NCBI GenBank assembly: GCA_016933255.1
Contig: JAFGBF010000003.1
Location: 62,001-126,000 of the forward strand
Source of the DNA: Candidatus Krumholzibacteriota bacterium
GTDB lineage: Bacteria; Krumholzibacteriota; Krumholzibacteriia; Krumholzibacteriales; Krumholzibacteriaceae
Reading direction: 5' to 3'
Length of the DNA stretch: 64,000 nt
Position numbers and translations under genes: made by a program
The notes under the pieces: generated by a model
What the model was told of the DNA's origin: nothing
What the model saw: the letters and a program-made list of their open reading frames with translations, nothing else
Databases searched by the model: none
Shown here: positions 7,655 through 17,439 of the stretch, piece by piece
Numbering within the stretch: position 1 is the first letter of the stretch
Layout of the letters: each line of letters begins with the position of its first letter

Positions 7655-8821
7655 ATGTTAAAAGAAATCATAAAGGGCATGAGGATCCTTAATGCCAGAA
7701 TCGACCTTGAGGTCAAGAAAATCAGATTCAGGAAGATATACTGTTATCGACAGCCAACAGATTATGATCATCAGACACATATCACCGAGGCTGCTCAATG
7801 GTTGTGCAGGGCGCAGGACGCAGGACTGGATGATGGAGTGGCGTACGGCACTGATTTTGGAAAAGGTTTTCTTGCCAGTTATCCTGAAACTACCGGATAT
7901 ATTATCTGCACATTTCTGAAACTTGCTGATTATTTTCAAGATGATGAGTATTTCAAAAGGGCGAAAAGAATGGGCGACTGGGAAATTGATATTCTACTGG
8001 ACTCAGGGGCTGTCATGGGCGGAATGGCAGACTCGGAAAAGATCACCCCTGCCGTATTCAACACAGGACAGGTTCTGCTGGGGTGGAACTTTCTTTACAT
8101 AAAAGATCATGAAAAAAAATATTATGATGCCGCAGAGAAAGCGGCTGGATGGCTGCTGGAGATGCAGGATGAGAATGGTGGATGGAGCCGAGGAAACTCT
8201 CTTTTTTCAAGACCTGATGCGACGACCTATAATGCAAGAGTGGCCTGGGCTTTGTGTCAGTTCGGAGTAATATCTGGAGAAAACAAGTATATTAAAGCGG
8301 GAATCAAAAATGCGGAGTACTCAATGAATCACCAGATTGATAACGGCTGGTTCAGGGATTGCTGCCTGCTGAATCCGGAACATCCTCTGCTGCATACTAT
8401 CGCTTATACGATGAGAGGACTTCTGGAGGCCGGGATTATCTGCCGAAGGGATGAATTTATCGAGAGCGCTGATAGATCCGCACAAAGTCTGGTGAATATG
8501 ATAAGAGAAGACGGGTACCTCCCCGGCAAGATAGATTCCGAGTTTCATGCTGCCGCTGACTACGCGTGTTTAGCGGGAATCGCTCAGTTATCCATAGTCC
8601 TGTCGAAATTGTACAGGATAAAAAAAGAAGAGATATATAAACTTTCAGCTAAGAGATTGAATGAATACTTGATGAGGCACCATGATATTTCCTCAACCGA
8701 CGATAGCATCCGTGGCGGACTGGCGGGATCCTGGCCTGTCAGCGGTGAGTACGGCCGTTTCAGGATCCTCAACTGGGCAACAAAGTTTCTGATCGATGCT
8801 TTGCTCGAGGAGCCATCATAA
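7655..8821 (+). CDS. Alpha/alpha-toroid protein of the polysaccharide locus
   Basis: 388 residues without a signal peptide. It is made of repeated helical hairpins with motifs such as YPETTGYIICTFL, FNTGQVLLGWNFL and MQDENGGWSRG. This is the pattern of six-hairpin (alpha/alpha)6 toroids found in terpene cyclase-like proteins, glucuronyl epimerase C-terminal domains and several glycosidases. It follows the flippase on the same strand and its end overlaps the end of a convergent glycosyltransferase gene by six bases. I infer a cytoplasmic enzyme of sugar or lipid-sugar modification. No catalytic residue can be assigned, so it stays without a function. Confidence 0.65.
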   Translation: MLKEIIKGMRILNARIDLEVKKIRFRKIYCYRQPTDYDHQTHITEAAQWLCRAQDAGLDDGVAYGTDFGKGFLASYPETTGYIICTFLKLADYFQDDEYFKRAKRMGDWEIDILLDSGAVMGGMADSEKITPAVFNTGQVLLGWNFLYIKDHEKKYYDAAEKAAGWLLEMQDENGGWSRGNSLFSRPDATTYNARVAWALCQFGVISGENKYIKAGIKNAEYSMNHQIDNGWFRDCCLLNPEHPLLHTIAYTMRGLLEAGIICRRDEFIESADRSAQSLVNMIREDGYLPGKIDSEFHAAADYACLAGIAQLSIVLSKLYRIKKEEIYKLSAKRLNEYLMRHHDISSTDDSIRGGLAGSWPVSGEYGRFRILNWATKFLIDALLEEPS

Positions 8822-9919
8822 AGAATCTATCATCCTGGTGAACAGTTTTATATAAACAGGCCCGGATAGGTTTTCATCTACATATTTTTTTGCCTTGGCG
8901 CCCATTTCTCTTGCTACTGTCTCGTTTTCGAGAAGATACCTCATTTTTTCAGCAAGATCAGAAATGTTTTCTTTCTCAAAAAGAAATCCGGTTTCACCCT
9001 CTGCAACAAGTGATGGTATTCCGCCTGTATTCGACCCTATGACCGGTTTTCCGCTGGCCATTGATTCTATTATGACTCTTCCCATTGCCTCTGATCTCGA
9101 TGGAAGGACAAAACAGTAGCAGTTTTTCATCTCACTGATGATCTCTTCATAAAAAACCGGTTTTTGTATCTTAATCATTTTATTATTTCCAGCGAGAGCC
9201 AGGTAGTAGTCAGGATCCGGGCAATGACCTATTATTTTCAGTGAAAAATCGCTGTGATCCGCAGATATCATGTTGAATGCCTTGATAAGGATATCCACGC
9301 CCTTTAGAAAGAATGGATGACCGATAAAAAGCAGGTATTTGTCAAATCGCGGTTCTCCATCACTGAAAAGGTAGGTGGGAACGAAGTCAATGAATACTTC
9401 CGGATCGGAGATTCCCGCCAATCTGGAATATATTTGAGCATGTTGATGATTAAGAAATTTTACTTTATCCGCTTTTTTCAGAAGAAAGGCAGTAAGCCTG
9501 CTAATAAAATTTCTTTTCATTTTCCGAAGCCGTGTAAGTTCACCGAGAAATCCCGCATTCATTACATCCCCGTTAACTTCGATAACAAGTTTTGAACGAG
9601 TAAATATCCTTAGCAGACAAGCGCTGATCCCGCACATAAGCGGGTCGTAAGCCACGATTACGTCGATCTTCTTTTTTCCATGGGAGATCAGCCCGTAATA
9701 GAGAACTCCAAGAACAAAAACAATATGTTTAAGGATATTGATCTGGATTATCGGTATGGAGAAGAACTTGAAATTTCCAAATACGCATTTATTGTGTCGT
9801 CTGGGAGAAAAGGCGACTATATCACCGTGATATGAGTCAGAAAGGAGTTTATATTTATCGCTGAAATTCGGAAGTTCGGGCCGGTACTGAAGAACGTTTA
9901 TAAAAAAGATCTTTTTCAT
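8816..9919 (-). CDS. Glycosyltransferase family 4
   Basis: About 367 residues starting MKKIFFINVLQY. It has the GT-B fold with a clear nucleotide-sugar site in the C-terminal half: LFIGHPFFLKGVDILI, then SEAMGRVIIESMASGKPVI with the E-x7-E pair, and NTGGIPSLVAEGETGFLF. The ATG at 9919 is preferred over a TTG at 9961 that overlaps the upstream gene. It is the last gene of a three-gene leftward operon with the O-antigen ligase and the GT2 enzyme. It should add one sugar to the lipid-linked repeat unit. Donor and linkage are unknown. Confidence 0.85.
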   Translation of the reverse strand: MKKIFFINVLQYRPELPNFSDKYKLLSDSYHGDIVAFSPRRHNKCVFGNFKFFSIPIIQINILKHIVFVLGVLYYGLISHGKKKIDVIVAYDPLMCGISACLLRIFTRSKLVIEVNGDVMNAGFLGELTRLRKMKRNFISRLTAFLLKKADKVKFLNHQHAQIYSRLAGISDPEVFIDFVPTYLFSDGEPRFDKYLLFIGHPFFLKGVDILIKAFNMISADHSDFSLKIIGHCPDPDYYLALAGNNKMIKIQKPVFYEEIISEMKNCYCFVLPSRSEAMGRVIIESMASGKPVIGSNTGGIPSLVAEGETGFLFEKENISDLAEKMRYLLENETVAREMGAKAKKYVDENLSGPVYIKLFTRMIDSL

Positions 9920-9957
9920 ATCTGGCTGCCGCTTTCTCTCTGATTTGAATCGATCTG

Positions 9958-11331
9958 TCAATAAAGCATTGAAAGGACTTTAAAAGCGATTATCGACAAA
10001 AATTCAATAGCAATGATTATTATAAGTTCGTGTTTGTTGATGACCGGTGAAATTATTCCAAAATCATCCTTCAATTGCATTGTAAAGAGTGCTGCTATGG
10101 CAAAAAGAATATATATGATCGGGCTATAGGTCTGTGACAGGAAAAAAGCTGAGACAAGGAACCCGATAATTGAGACCTGAGTGATTCTTGAGTACAGGAC
10201 AACATTTGAATCGGACGATATCCTTTCGATCTTGATCAAATCCCTGAGGCTGGTGTATATCAGGGCGATCCAGACGAAATATCCGACAAGTCCCAGCTCT
10301 GCCATACATTTTATATATGCGCTGTGAGCTGCCCTGTCATGGAGGAATGTAAACTTGTGCATCCCGACGCCCAGGACAGGGTGTGATTTCAGCATGACCA
10401 GTCCTGATATCCAGGCAAATATCCTGCCGCTTTCAGATTGTCCGTACGGCGAGATGTTTGACATCCGGCCTGGAGATGCGACAATCATGATCAAAGCCAG
10501 CGTACAGCCGATGAAAAGCCCCTTCTTCAGTCCCCATCGTTTGACCGGGAATGCGAGCATGACGGCGATCAGGGCAATTTGTCCACCTCTGGAGTCTGTG
10601 TAATAGATCGCCAGCAGGAATATGCATAACAGGATCGAGAGGACGAATCGTCCAGAAGTTTTTGTTTTGGGCTCAAAGATGTGAAAGAGAAGGATTGGAA
10701 TCGTAGCGACAAGAGCCAGCGCAAAATCATTCGGGTCTCCGAAAGTGCCTACCCATCTTATCCTTCCGGCAACGGGAACCTGTCCGAAGAGATCAATTCC
10801 GTTATAGTGCTGCAGAAATCCGTTTAGAGACATAAAGAGAAGAGCGAAAACTGTACTCCAATAGAGGATGTTATATTTCTTTCCGGCTATCGTTGTGATC
10901 ATGACAAAGGCAAGATATATCGTCAGAAATTCATTAAAGGAGTTCCAGGCCGCGTCCAGCCTGAAGTTGGAGAGGTCGCTTAGCGGAACGATCAGAAAGA
11001 AGATGAACATCAGTATCTGCTGTCTTGTCAAAAAGAGTCCGAAATTCTCCTTTCTGACGATTTTATGCGCCAGAGCGAACCCGATTATTATAATCGCCAG
11101 ATTCAACATGATTCTCATCGGTGACAGAGCAGGGAGGAAGTCCTGGGGCCTGACATATATAAGTCCTATATACAGGGCCAGTCCGACAAAAGGGTTAAAG
11201 AAGACTGTTATGCCAATGATCAGTCCGGCGAGAAGGAGAAAAGCAATTTTTACCGAGATCAGAGTCACCGAGGCGATGATAGCTGCTGCTATCGTTATTA
11301 AAATCAGAATAATTGTATTTTGACTTTTCAT
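9958..11331 (-). CDS. O-antigen ligase/polymerase family protein
   Basis: This 457-residue integral membrane protein has about 10-12 helices. It has the Wzy_C-type core YYTDSRGGQIALI before a periplasmic loop. The early motif ALYIGLIYVRPQDFLPAL resembles the ligases associated with exosortase-A polysaccharide loci (O-glycosylation ligase type). Members join or polymerise undecaprenyl-linked glycans on the periplasmic face. Its ATG overlaps the stop of the upstream GT2 gene in an ATGA junction, so translation is probably coupled. Whether it acts as polymerase or as ligase cannot be told from sequence. Confidence 0.8.
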   Translation of the reverse strand: MKSQNTIILILITIAAAIIASVTLISVKIAFLLLAGLIIGITVFFNPFVGLALYIGLIYVRPQDFLPALSPMRIMLNLAIIIIGFALAHKIVRKENFGLFLTRQQILMFIFFLIVPLSDLSNFRLDAAWNSFNEFLTIYLAFVMITTIAGKKYNILYWSTVFALLFMSLNGFLQHYNGIDLFGQVPVAGRIRWVGTFGDPNDFALALVATIPILLFHIFEPKTKTSGRFVLSILLCIFLLAIYYTDSRGGQIALIAVMLAFPVKRWGLKKGLFIGCTLALIMIVASPGRMSNISPYGQSESGRIFAWISGLVMLKSHPVLGVGMHKFTFLHDRAAHSAYIKCMAELGLVGYFVWIALIYTSLRDLIKIERISSDSNVVLYSRITQVSIIGFLVSAFFLSQTYSPIIYILFAIAALFTMQLKDDFGIISPVINKHELIIIIAIEFLSIIAFKVLSMLY

Positions 11332-12479
11332 CGATTACCGGGCCCCGTATCCTTTTTCCATCTGGCATCAGGCTTAAAGAATAGATATCTGTATAATCCG
11401 ACCACTGCGGCCGTGTTTAATGATAAAAAAAGTGATACAAAATTCAACAATCTGATCTTTTTTAATCTGCCGCTCATAAGAGCGATCGATCCCGAAAAAT
11501 AAATTGCGATCTGGATCCAGAAAAGGACCGTATATATGGTTTGTGAGACTGACCCTGATGCTGTGACTGAAACGATCAAAGCATATGGACTGAGGAGACG
11601 AAACCATTTGTGCGATATCGATTGAAAGAATATCCTGTTTTTCAGCGGGTTAAATAACCATGGATTGTTGGCGAAGAGTTGAAAATTTCCGGTCAGTGTC
11701 CGTACTTTTCTCCTGAATTCGATCCCGATCCTTGATGATGCGTCGTCGTATGCGATCGCGGCAGGTTCAAAAATGACTCTGTATCCCTGTTTCAGGGCTT
11801 GCGCCGGAATTGCGACGTCATCAAGGATAGTATCATCAGGAATAGGGGAGATCAATCTTCGTCTGACTGCGTATATTGCTCCAGTTGCTCCCAGCGTGGA
11901 GTCGACCCTCGATTCGGCGACTCTCAGCATCTTTTCGTATTTCCAGTATAGCCCTATATTGGTTCCCGAATCGTTCTTTCCCGAAGACAGTACAAGTTCT
12001 CCGCTCACACATCCAACTTTGGGATCGTTAAAGTTTCTGACGAGCTTTATCAGCGAATCTTCTTTATATGTCTGACGTACGTCCGAGAATACGATAATGT
12101 CACTTACCGTCTTTTCTACTGCTTTGTTGATCTGATGCGGTTTGCCCCAATTTTCCGCGTCTTCAATAAAATAAATATCATTATCTTTTCCAAGGATATC
12201 GTTTGTTCCATCAGTCGATCCGTCTGACACGACGCATATTTCGAAAAGATCTTGAGGATAGTCCAGAGTCTTGCAGTTTTCGAGCTTGGACGCGATTTTA
12301 TTTTCTTCATTGTAAGCTACAATGATCATAGTTATGGAAGGAAGTCCCATATCATTATCATCGGTCAGTACAGGTTTATTTTTAATCCTGGCCAGGCTGA
12401 TGATGATAATGGGATAGACCAGATAAGTATATATGACAAATGCGGCTGATATCCAGAATAAATAAATACTCATTATCAA
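11328..12479 (-). CDS. Membrane glycosyltransferase family 2
   Basis: 383 residues with one N-terminal membrane helix, a GT-A domain and two to three C-terminal helices. The catalytic domain shows MIIVAYNEENKI, CVVSDGSTDGT (DxD-like), FSDVRQTY and DDVAIPAQALKQGYRVIF; the set matches processive or initiating GT2 enzymes of exopolysaccharide synthesis. It is the first gene of the leftward operon that continues into the ligase and a GT4 enzyme. A TTG at 12479 has GGAT six bases upstream, while an ATG at 12473 is two codons inside; either may be used. Confidence 0.8.
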   Translation of the reverse strand: MIMSIYLFWISAAFVIYTYLVYPIIIISLARIKNKPVLTDDNDMGLPSITMIIVAYNEENKIASKLENCKTLDYPQDLFEICVVSDGSTDGTNDILGKDNDIYFIEDAENWGKPHQINKAVEKTVSDIIVFSDVRQTYKEDSLIKLVRNFNDPKVGCVSGELVLSSGKNDSGTNIGLYWKYEKMLRVAESRVDSTLGATGAIYAVRRRLISPIPDDTILDDVAIPAQALKQGYRVIFEPAAIAYDDASSRIGIEFRRKVRTLTGNFQLFANNPWLFNPLKNRIFFQSISHKWFRLLSPYALIVSVTASGSVSQTIYTVLFWIQIAIYFSGSIALMSGRLKKIRLLNFVSLFLSLNTAAVVGLYRYLFFKPDARWKKDTGPGNR

Positions 12480-12541
12480 TTGTCATCCACTGTTAATGAA
12501 CATCTGATCCTATGGACGCTGATCTATTTCTGTCTCCAAGG

Positions 12542-12570
12542 ATATTATATTAGAAACAAGCATAGCGCAA
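12542..12570 (-). promoter_or_regulatory. Possible promoter of the GT2 operon
   Basis: The minus strand has TTGCGC and, after 17 bases, TAATAT, within an AT-rich stretch that also contains TATAAT. It lies 60-90 bases upstream of the GT2 start. The exact -10 is uncertain. Confidence 0.35.
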
Positions 12571-12682
12571 ATCATTGCACGAGGATATAGCTCTTTTTTT
12601 GTCCGGTGTGATGTGAAGGTTTTGCGGGAAAAGAATGACAAAATATGGGGTAATCCCGGGGAAACGCCATTTTTCTAATATC

Positions 12683-12711
12683 TTGACAGTGCGAGAGTAA
12701 GCGTGTTATCT
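12683..12711 (+). promoter_or_regulatory. Sigma-70 promoter of the FemAB-like gene
   Basis: Perfect TTGACA, a 17-base spacer and TTATCT. The start would be near 12718, giving a leader of about 38 bases. Confidence 0.6.
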
Positions 12712-12755
12712 AGTCGGTATTCGGATCGAATCCGGTCAGCAGAAGAGGTACCCGC

Positions 12756-13778
12756 TTGAAATTGCAGGTTTCAGATCATATCGACGCAGAGGAATGGGAC
12801 AGAATGGTATCCCTGCTGGGAGGGACCATTTTCCACTCAAGTGTCTGGGCGAGGTATTCCAGGGCTGTTCAGACAAATCTTACCGAATTGTATGTTACGT
12901 GCGTCAATGAGGAAGGCGCCGCCGTCGGGGCGGCTCTTGTGTTTGTTGAGAATTCAAGGAATAGGATCGTCAACTTATTTACAAAACGTATGCTGCTGTT
13001 CGCCGCACCCGCGGCAAACGATGATAATGCGGTGCTGCACGAAATCATCCTAAAGCTCGAAGAGTACTGCCGAAAAAAGGGTTTTGTACAACTGAGTATA
13101 TACAGCTACGCATCTGCCGATATATCGGAGCAGCTTATTAAAGGTGAATATGATCTTACGTCTCGATATGAGTTTATTCTTGATCTTGATCGATCTGAAG
13201 AACAATTGTGGATTGGAATGGAGAGAAAACTTCGTCAGAGTATTAATAAGGCAAAAAAAATCGGAGTGACTATCCATGAATTTCCGGATGAGGAAAGTAT
13301 CGCCGCGCTTGATCAGCTTCAGGATAGTACCGCTGACCGCATATTAAGCTCTAAAGGTATTGACATTCATCGATCGCGAACAAGAACAGCCGATCCTGTC
13401 GCAATTATTCTAGAAGCGGGGGCAGGGCGTATTTTTTCCGCTGTCGTCGATGAGGAAATAGTGAGTGCCAGTCTTTTTACGGTTTTTAACGGCAAGGTCT
13501 ATCATACGCTGTCAGGCGCAAATACCAAGGCGTTGAAGACGGAGGCCCCGAAGCTTCTGATCTGGGATGCGATAACAAAATTCAAGGCTTGTAAAGCCAG
13601 GAGTTTCAATCTTAGCGGGTGTAAAATGGATGCAAGAGATCCGGATTCTTCCGAGTATGGCGTATATAATTTCAAAAAGAAATTCGGCGCTGATATGGCA
13701 GAATGCGCCAGCGGGGAGAAGATCATTGGGGGGAAAAGGGCTGGATTGTTCAACCTTGTAAGATCTGTTACCAGATAA
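12756..13778 (+). CDS. FemAB/BioF2-like GNAT transferase
   Basis: 340 residues with a double-GNAT layout typical of FemABX proteins and of the FemAB family linked to exosortase-A systems. Visible features are EEWDRMVSLLGGTIFHSSVW at the start, KLRQSINKAKKIGVTI (the conserved R..i.kAkk.gv motif) and, near the end, LSGCKMDARDPDSSEYGVYNFKKKFGA (residues about 285-312). Family members transfer aminoacyl or acyl groups to cell-envelope precursors. TTG at 12756 follows AGAAGAGG by seven bases. It has its own promoter and stands alone between two leftward operons. The acceptor is unknown; modification of the nearby polysaccharide is an inference. Confidence 0.7.
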   Translation: MKLQVSDHIDAEEWDRMVSLLGGTIFHSSVWARYSRAVQTNLTELYVTCVNEEGAAVGAALVFVENSRNRIVNLFTKRMLLFAAPAANDDNAVLHEIILKLEEYCRKKGFVQLSIYSYASADISEQLIKGEYDLTSRYEFILDLDRSEEQLWIGMERKLRQSINKAKKIGVTIHEFPDEESIAALDQLQDSTADRILSSKGIDIHRSRTRTADPVAIILEAGAGRIFSAVVDEEIVSASLFTVFNGKVYHTLSGANTKALKTEAPKLLIWDAITKFKACKARSFNLSGCKMDARDPDSSEYGVYNFKKKFGADMAECASGEKIIGGKRAGLFNLVRSVTR

Positions 13779-13824
13779 CAGGCGGGGCCGTTCCCTGCCG
13801 TTGAGATCCCGGTTTGATGAACTG

Positions 13825-14823
13825 TTAGATCGCGCTATCAAGTTTCTTTTTTACCATAGCGATTATATCCGGATCTGTCTTTTCATCGAGCCTTGCTATC
13901 GCTTCGTCACGTTCCATATAACCAGCTCTTACCAGTCCGGCCAGCTCAAAGGCGTAGGGATGGAAGCCGAAGCGTTTTTGATGAATATCGATCCCCATAG
14001 CGTTAAGAAGACAATTCGTTGAATTCGGATCTGTATCGTCAGGTTTTTCCCAACCGAGGAGTTTGATATATTCAAGTATCTTATCTTCATCGTATTCGAG
14101 AAAAGCGAGCGGACTGATATTGTAAGGGAATCTTTCCGGCATATTGAAATGTTTTTCAGTAAGAAAGTAGTTGTCGACCTCATCACCCACGATCTTTTTC
14201 ATCGGAACAGTAAACTGAGCCTGCATCGTTTTGATCATCTCGGGATTATTGCGGAATATGGAAGCCTCAACAGGGGCCTGACCGGGGGACCAGCCGTATA
14301 TGATCAGCGGTATACTGCTTTCTATAGCATATCTGAGCGCGACGAATTTCACCAGTCCCATACATGTTGTGCAGATAGAACTGGCTCTTTCGAGCCCTTT
14401 TCGGGAGTAGATATCCTCTTTTGCGCTGTGAAGGAAGAGCCTGCCCAGGGTGTCCATCCTGGGTTTGTAGATGATATGGTCCACGCCCAGTCCCTCGACG
14501 ACGTTTCGGATGTTGTCCAGAGATTTTGGAGATATGAACCCGTTGTCAAGAGTCAGGGCGAGAAAAGAGATATCGTATTCCTTTTTTAATACCGCCATGG
14601 TGAAGGTAGAATCTTTTCCTCCACTGTAAGCCATTACAGCGTCATATTCTCCCACCCTCTTGTTTTCAGCGAGAATTTTTTCGAAACGGACGCGGTATTT
14701 TTTAATAGACTGCTGGAGACGTTCGACTCCTTTGAACCTTCCGCAGAAATTACAGACGCCGTCCTCGTCAAAGCGTATGCCAGGGTACGTCTCCGGGAGT
14801 ACACATCTTGTACAGCGTTTCAT
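13825..14823 (-). CDS. N-acetyl sugar amidotransferase (WbpG/PseA-like)
   Basis: This 332-residue protein has an N-terminal pair of CxxC motifs (Cys4, Cys7, Cys24, Cys27) and an ATP pyrophosphatase loop SGGKDS at residues 67-72. A further ICTTC pair lies near residue 150. This matches the N-acetyl sugar amidotransferase family, which uses ammonia from a HisH-type glutaminase to turn an N-acetyl group into an acetamidino group on surface sugars. No hisH/hisF-like partner is in the window. It is the last gene of the leftward four-gene operon and overlaps the stop of the NadE-like gene by four bases, so the two are probably co-translated. Confidence 0.8.
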   Translation of the reverse strand: MKRCTRCVLPETYPGIRFDEDGVCNFCGRFKGVERLQQSIKKYRVRFEKILAENKRVGEYDAVMAYSGGKDSTFTMAVLKKEYDISFLALTLDNGFISPKSLDNIRNVVEGLGVDHIIYKPRMDTLGRLFLHSAKEDIYSRKGLERASSICTTCMGLVKFVALRYAIESSIPLIIYGWSPGQAPVEASIFRNNPEMIKTMQAQFTVPMKKIVGDEVDNYFLTEKHFNMPERFPYNISPLAFLEYDEDKILEYIKLLGWEKPDDTDPNSTNCLLNAMGIDIHQKRFGFHPYAFELAGLVRAGYMERDEAIARLDEKTDPDIIAMVKKKLDSAI

Positions 14824-15797
14824 GATAACGACCTTTCAGGAGAAGGCGGAAGCATCCTGAGCGTCTCGGTTGTCTTCTTTTTTCTGTCGAGATCTTTCCA
14901 TGCTCGTTCAATCTGCTCGACGGTAAGTCCTATTGATGCCGCCGCTATGTCGGCCGGGATACCATTCAGAGCCGCATACAAAACCAGATCAAAAGTGTTG
15001 TATGGCATACAAAAATAGAAATCCTCGTCGCTTACCGGGAGGCTGTAAGTGTCCGGAGTCGGCGTACGCTGAATGATCTCGTTTGGAACTCCCAGATATT
15101 TTCCAAGATCGAACACCTGTTTCTTGTAAAGGTTGGCCAAAGGTTCTATATCAACGCCTCCATCACCGTATTTCACGAAGAACCCCTGAATCGTCTCTGG
15201 AAGGTTGGTTGTACCGCAGACTATATAATATCTTTTGTCTGCCTCGTAATACATCTGCGTCATCCGAACCCTTTGTTTTATGACATTGGCGGCCATCATC
15301 TTCAGATAATCCTTGTGAGCAAGTCGTATTGACTCTATTTTTCCGTCCTTTTTCTCAATATCGAGATGATACGCGCTGATCCTGTCCCTTTCCAAAAGGT
15401 CCTGGGGGAGAGTAAGCCTGAATTTCATCTCTCCATCGTAATCAGGAAAATACTTTTTAACTATGGAATTTCTTTTCGCGTAAACGCCGAATCCCGTAAG
15501 CATAGGTGTTATTTCGACAGTATTGTAGCCTATTCCAAGCGAATCTGCGCAGAGGCGGCCAAATCTGCTGCTGTCCGGGCTTGAATCCTTTTCCGGCAGG
15601 ATCACGCCGAAGACACGATCCGGGCCGAGAGCCCTGACCGAGAGGGCGGCTGCTACAGATGAATCTATTCCACCGCTCAGGCCGATAATTATTCCTTTTC
15701 TATGAAAGACATTCTTCACTTGATCTCTAATAAATCCGACCAGATCGTTAGTAAGTTTTTCAGCTTCGATATCGAGGACGCTATTCGTGAATTCCAT
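14820..15797 (-). CDS. NAD synthetase-like ammonia-dependent amide ligase
   Basis: 325 residues of the NadE family. It has the ATP pyrophosphatase loop LSGGIDSS (about residues 40-47), NVIKQRVRMTQMYYEADKR and FFVKYGDGGVDIEPLANLYK. Two usual NadE signatures differ: GTGNKSE is here GTTNLPE, and the segment after it reads TPTPDTYSLPVSDEDFYF instead of the usual glycine-tryptophan-rich loop. No glutaminase domain is present, so free or channelled ammonia is needed. It lies between an AMP ligase and a sugar amidotransferase in one operon. It may be the housekeeping NAD synthase, but the context suggests a paralogue that amidates another carboxylate. Confidence 0.7.
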   Translation of the reverse strand: MEFTNSVLDIEAEKLTNDLVGFIRDQVKNVFHRKGIIIGLSGGIDSSVAAALSVRALGPDRVFGVILPEKDSSPDSSRFGRLCADSLGIGYNTVEITPMLTGFGVYAKRNSIVKKYFPDYDGEMKFRLTLPQDLLERDRISAYHLDIEKKDGKIESIRLAHKDYLKMMAANVIKQRVRMTQMYYEADKRYYIVCGTTNLPETIQGFFVKYGDGGVDIEPLANLYKKQVFDLGKYLGVPNEIIQRTPTPDTYSLPVSDEDFYFCMPYNTFDLVLYAALNGIPADIAAASIGLTVEQIERAWKDLDRKKKTTETLRMLPPSPERSLS

Positions 15798-15850
15798 TAA
15801 TCGGTGCCTCCAGAGGTCGAGTGAATTTCTATTCTTTATCAGCCGGCTGT

Positions 15851-17401
15851 TTATTCAAGCCCTTTTACCGTAATTTTCCCTGTCGAAGTCTTTGGAAGAG
15901 ACTTTCTTAACTCAATATATTTTGGAACCATGAAGTCTTCAAGGTTCTTCGCGCAATGAGCGAGGATGATATTCTCCGTAAGCCCTGAACCTTCCCTGAT
16001 CACGACAAAAGCTTTGATTGCTTCGCCGAACAGGTCATCAGGGACTCCGATAACGGCAGCTTCAACGACTCCCTCAAGAGAATATATAGCGTTTTCTACT
16101 TCTTTCGGGCTGACTTTTTCCCCCCGGCTCTTGATAATATCGTCCATCCTGGACACAAAATATAGAAACCCTTCATCATCTTTCCTGAACAGGTCTCCTG
16201 TATAGAGCGATTTTTCCCATGGATGGAGTCCGGGCCTGAGCCGCTCTGCAGTCTCCTCCGGAAGTTCCCAATATCCTTTCATTACATTCGGTCCCCGTAC
16301 GACGAGTTCTCCGACCTTTCCGGCTTCGTCGATTATCCCGTCTTCTTCATCTACGAGATAAACCTGAACGTTCGGCATTTCCTTTCCGACAGAACCAGGC
16401 CTGCGGGGCAGTTCGTCTGGCGGGAGGTATGAGACTCTTTTACATTCAGTAAGTCCGTACATCGAATAAATCGCTGCCGAAGGGAATATTTTCCGGAGCC
16501 CTTCGATGTGGCTGACCGGTAAAGCTGCGGCCGTATTGGTAATATAGCGAAGAAACGAAAAATCTTCTTTTCCAAGATCTTTCATCTGCAGAAGCAGAGA
16601 GGAGATAGTCGGGACTATGGGAAAACCCGTCACCTTCTCGTCCTTCATCTTTTTTATTACGGCATAGGGATACGTGAAGGATCTTTCAAGAACGACCGTT
16701 CCTCCGAATTGAGCAGCCATGAGTATCTGGTAGAGGCCGTAATCGAAGGAGAAGGGGAGGACGTTCAATATGATATCGTCTTCTCGGTTTTCAAGATAGC
16801 TGGTTATCGATGTAGACGCGGATATTATGTTGTAATGGGTCAGCATCACGCCTTTCGGATTTCCGGTCGTGCCTGAAGTATAGATCAGGGCGGCCAGATC
16901 AATATCGATCGTTCTGATCGATGGCGGAGTCTCGCCGCTGTTTCCCATTGCTTCGTCCCACGAAAAAAACCGGATATTATCAGGAAGAGACCCTATCGAG
17001 TCTTCGGCCGGGAAGCCCGTGGATATTACAGTCCGCAAAGACGAAATATCAGAAAGAATATCACCGGCAGCGTTCCATCTGGAGCTGCTCGTTATAAGGC
17101 AGGATGTCCTGCAGTCGTTGAGTATATATTTGATCTTTTGTGATTTTGTGGAAGGATTTAATACGATAAAGACACCGCCGGCTTTCAAGATGCCCCAGAT
17201 GCTTATAACCGTTTCGATCGAGTTATCAATGAAGACGGCTGCTCTCTCCCCATATTCGAATCCGGAAGACCGCAGACTGACAGCAAGGCTGTTTGCGGCC
17301 TTTTCAATATCGTAAAATGTATAGCGGTCCTCCCCCTTAATAACGGCGGCCTTATCAGCGAGGCGTTGAGCGCTGTTTTCAAGGAAATTTTGAACAAGCA
17401 T
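15851..17401 (-). CDS. AMP-forming acyl-CoA/acyl-ACP ligase (exosortase-A-locus type)
   Basis: 516 residues of the ANL superfamily. The P-loop LIYTSGTTGNPKG spans about residues 172-184. Other motifs are YSMYGLTECKR, YTGDLFRKDDEGFLYF and the catalytic lysine in KTSTGKITVKG at the very end. The N-terminus (MLVQNFLENSAQRLADKAAV) resembles the acyl-CoA ligase subfamily found in exosortase-A exopolysaccharide loci. It would activate a carboxylic acid as an adenylate and load it on the acyl carrier protein encoded 38 bases upstream. The natural acid is unknown. Confidence 0.8.
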   Translation of the reverse strand: MLVQNFLENSAQRLADKAAVIKGEDRYTFYDIEKAANSLAVSLRSSGFEYGERAAVFIDNSIETVISIWGILKAGGVFIVLNPSTKSQKIKYILNDCRTSCLITSSSRWNAAGDILSDISSLRTVISTGFPAEDSIGSLPDNIRFFSWDEAMGNSGETPPSIRTIDIDLAALIYTSGTTGNPKGVMLTHYNIISASTSITSYLENREDDIILNVLPFSFDYGLYQILMAAQFGGTVVLERSFTYPYAVIKKMKDEKVTGFPIVPTISSLLLQMKDLGKEDFSFLRYITNTAAALPVSHIEGLRKIFPSAAIYSMYGLTECKRVSYLPPDELPRRPGSVGKEMPNVQVYLVDEEDGIIDEAGKVGELVVRGPNVMKGYWELPEETAERLRPGLHPWEKSLYTGDLFRKDDEGFLYFVSRMDDIIKSRGEKVSPKEVENAIYSLEGVVEAAVIGVPDDLFGEAIKAFVVIREGSGLTENIILAHCAKNLEDFMVPKYIELRKSLPKTSTGKITVKGLE

Positions 17402-17439
17402 AATATTTATTGATGAAAGGTGATGGGAGAACCCCCTGG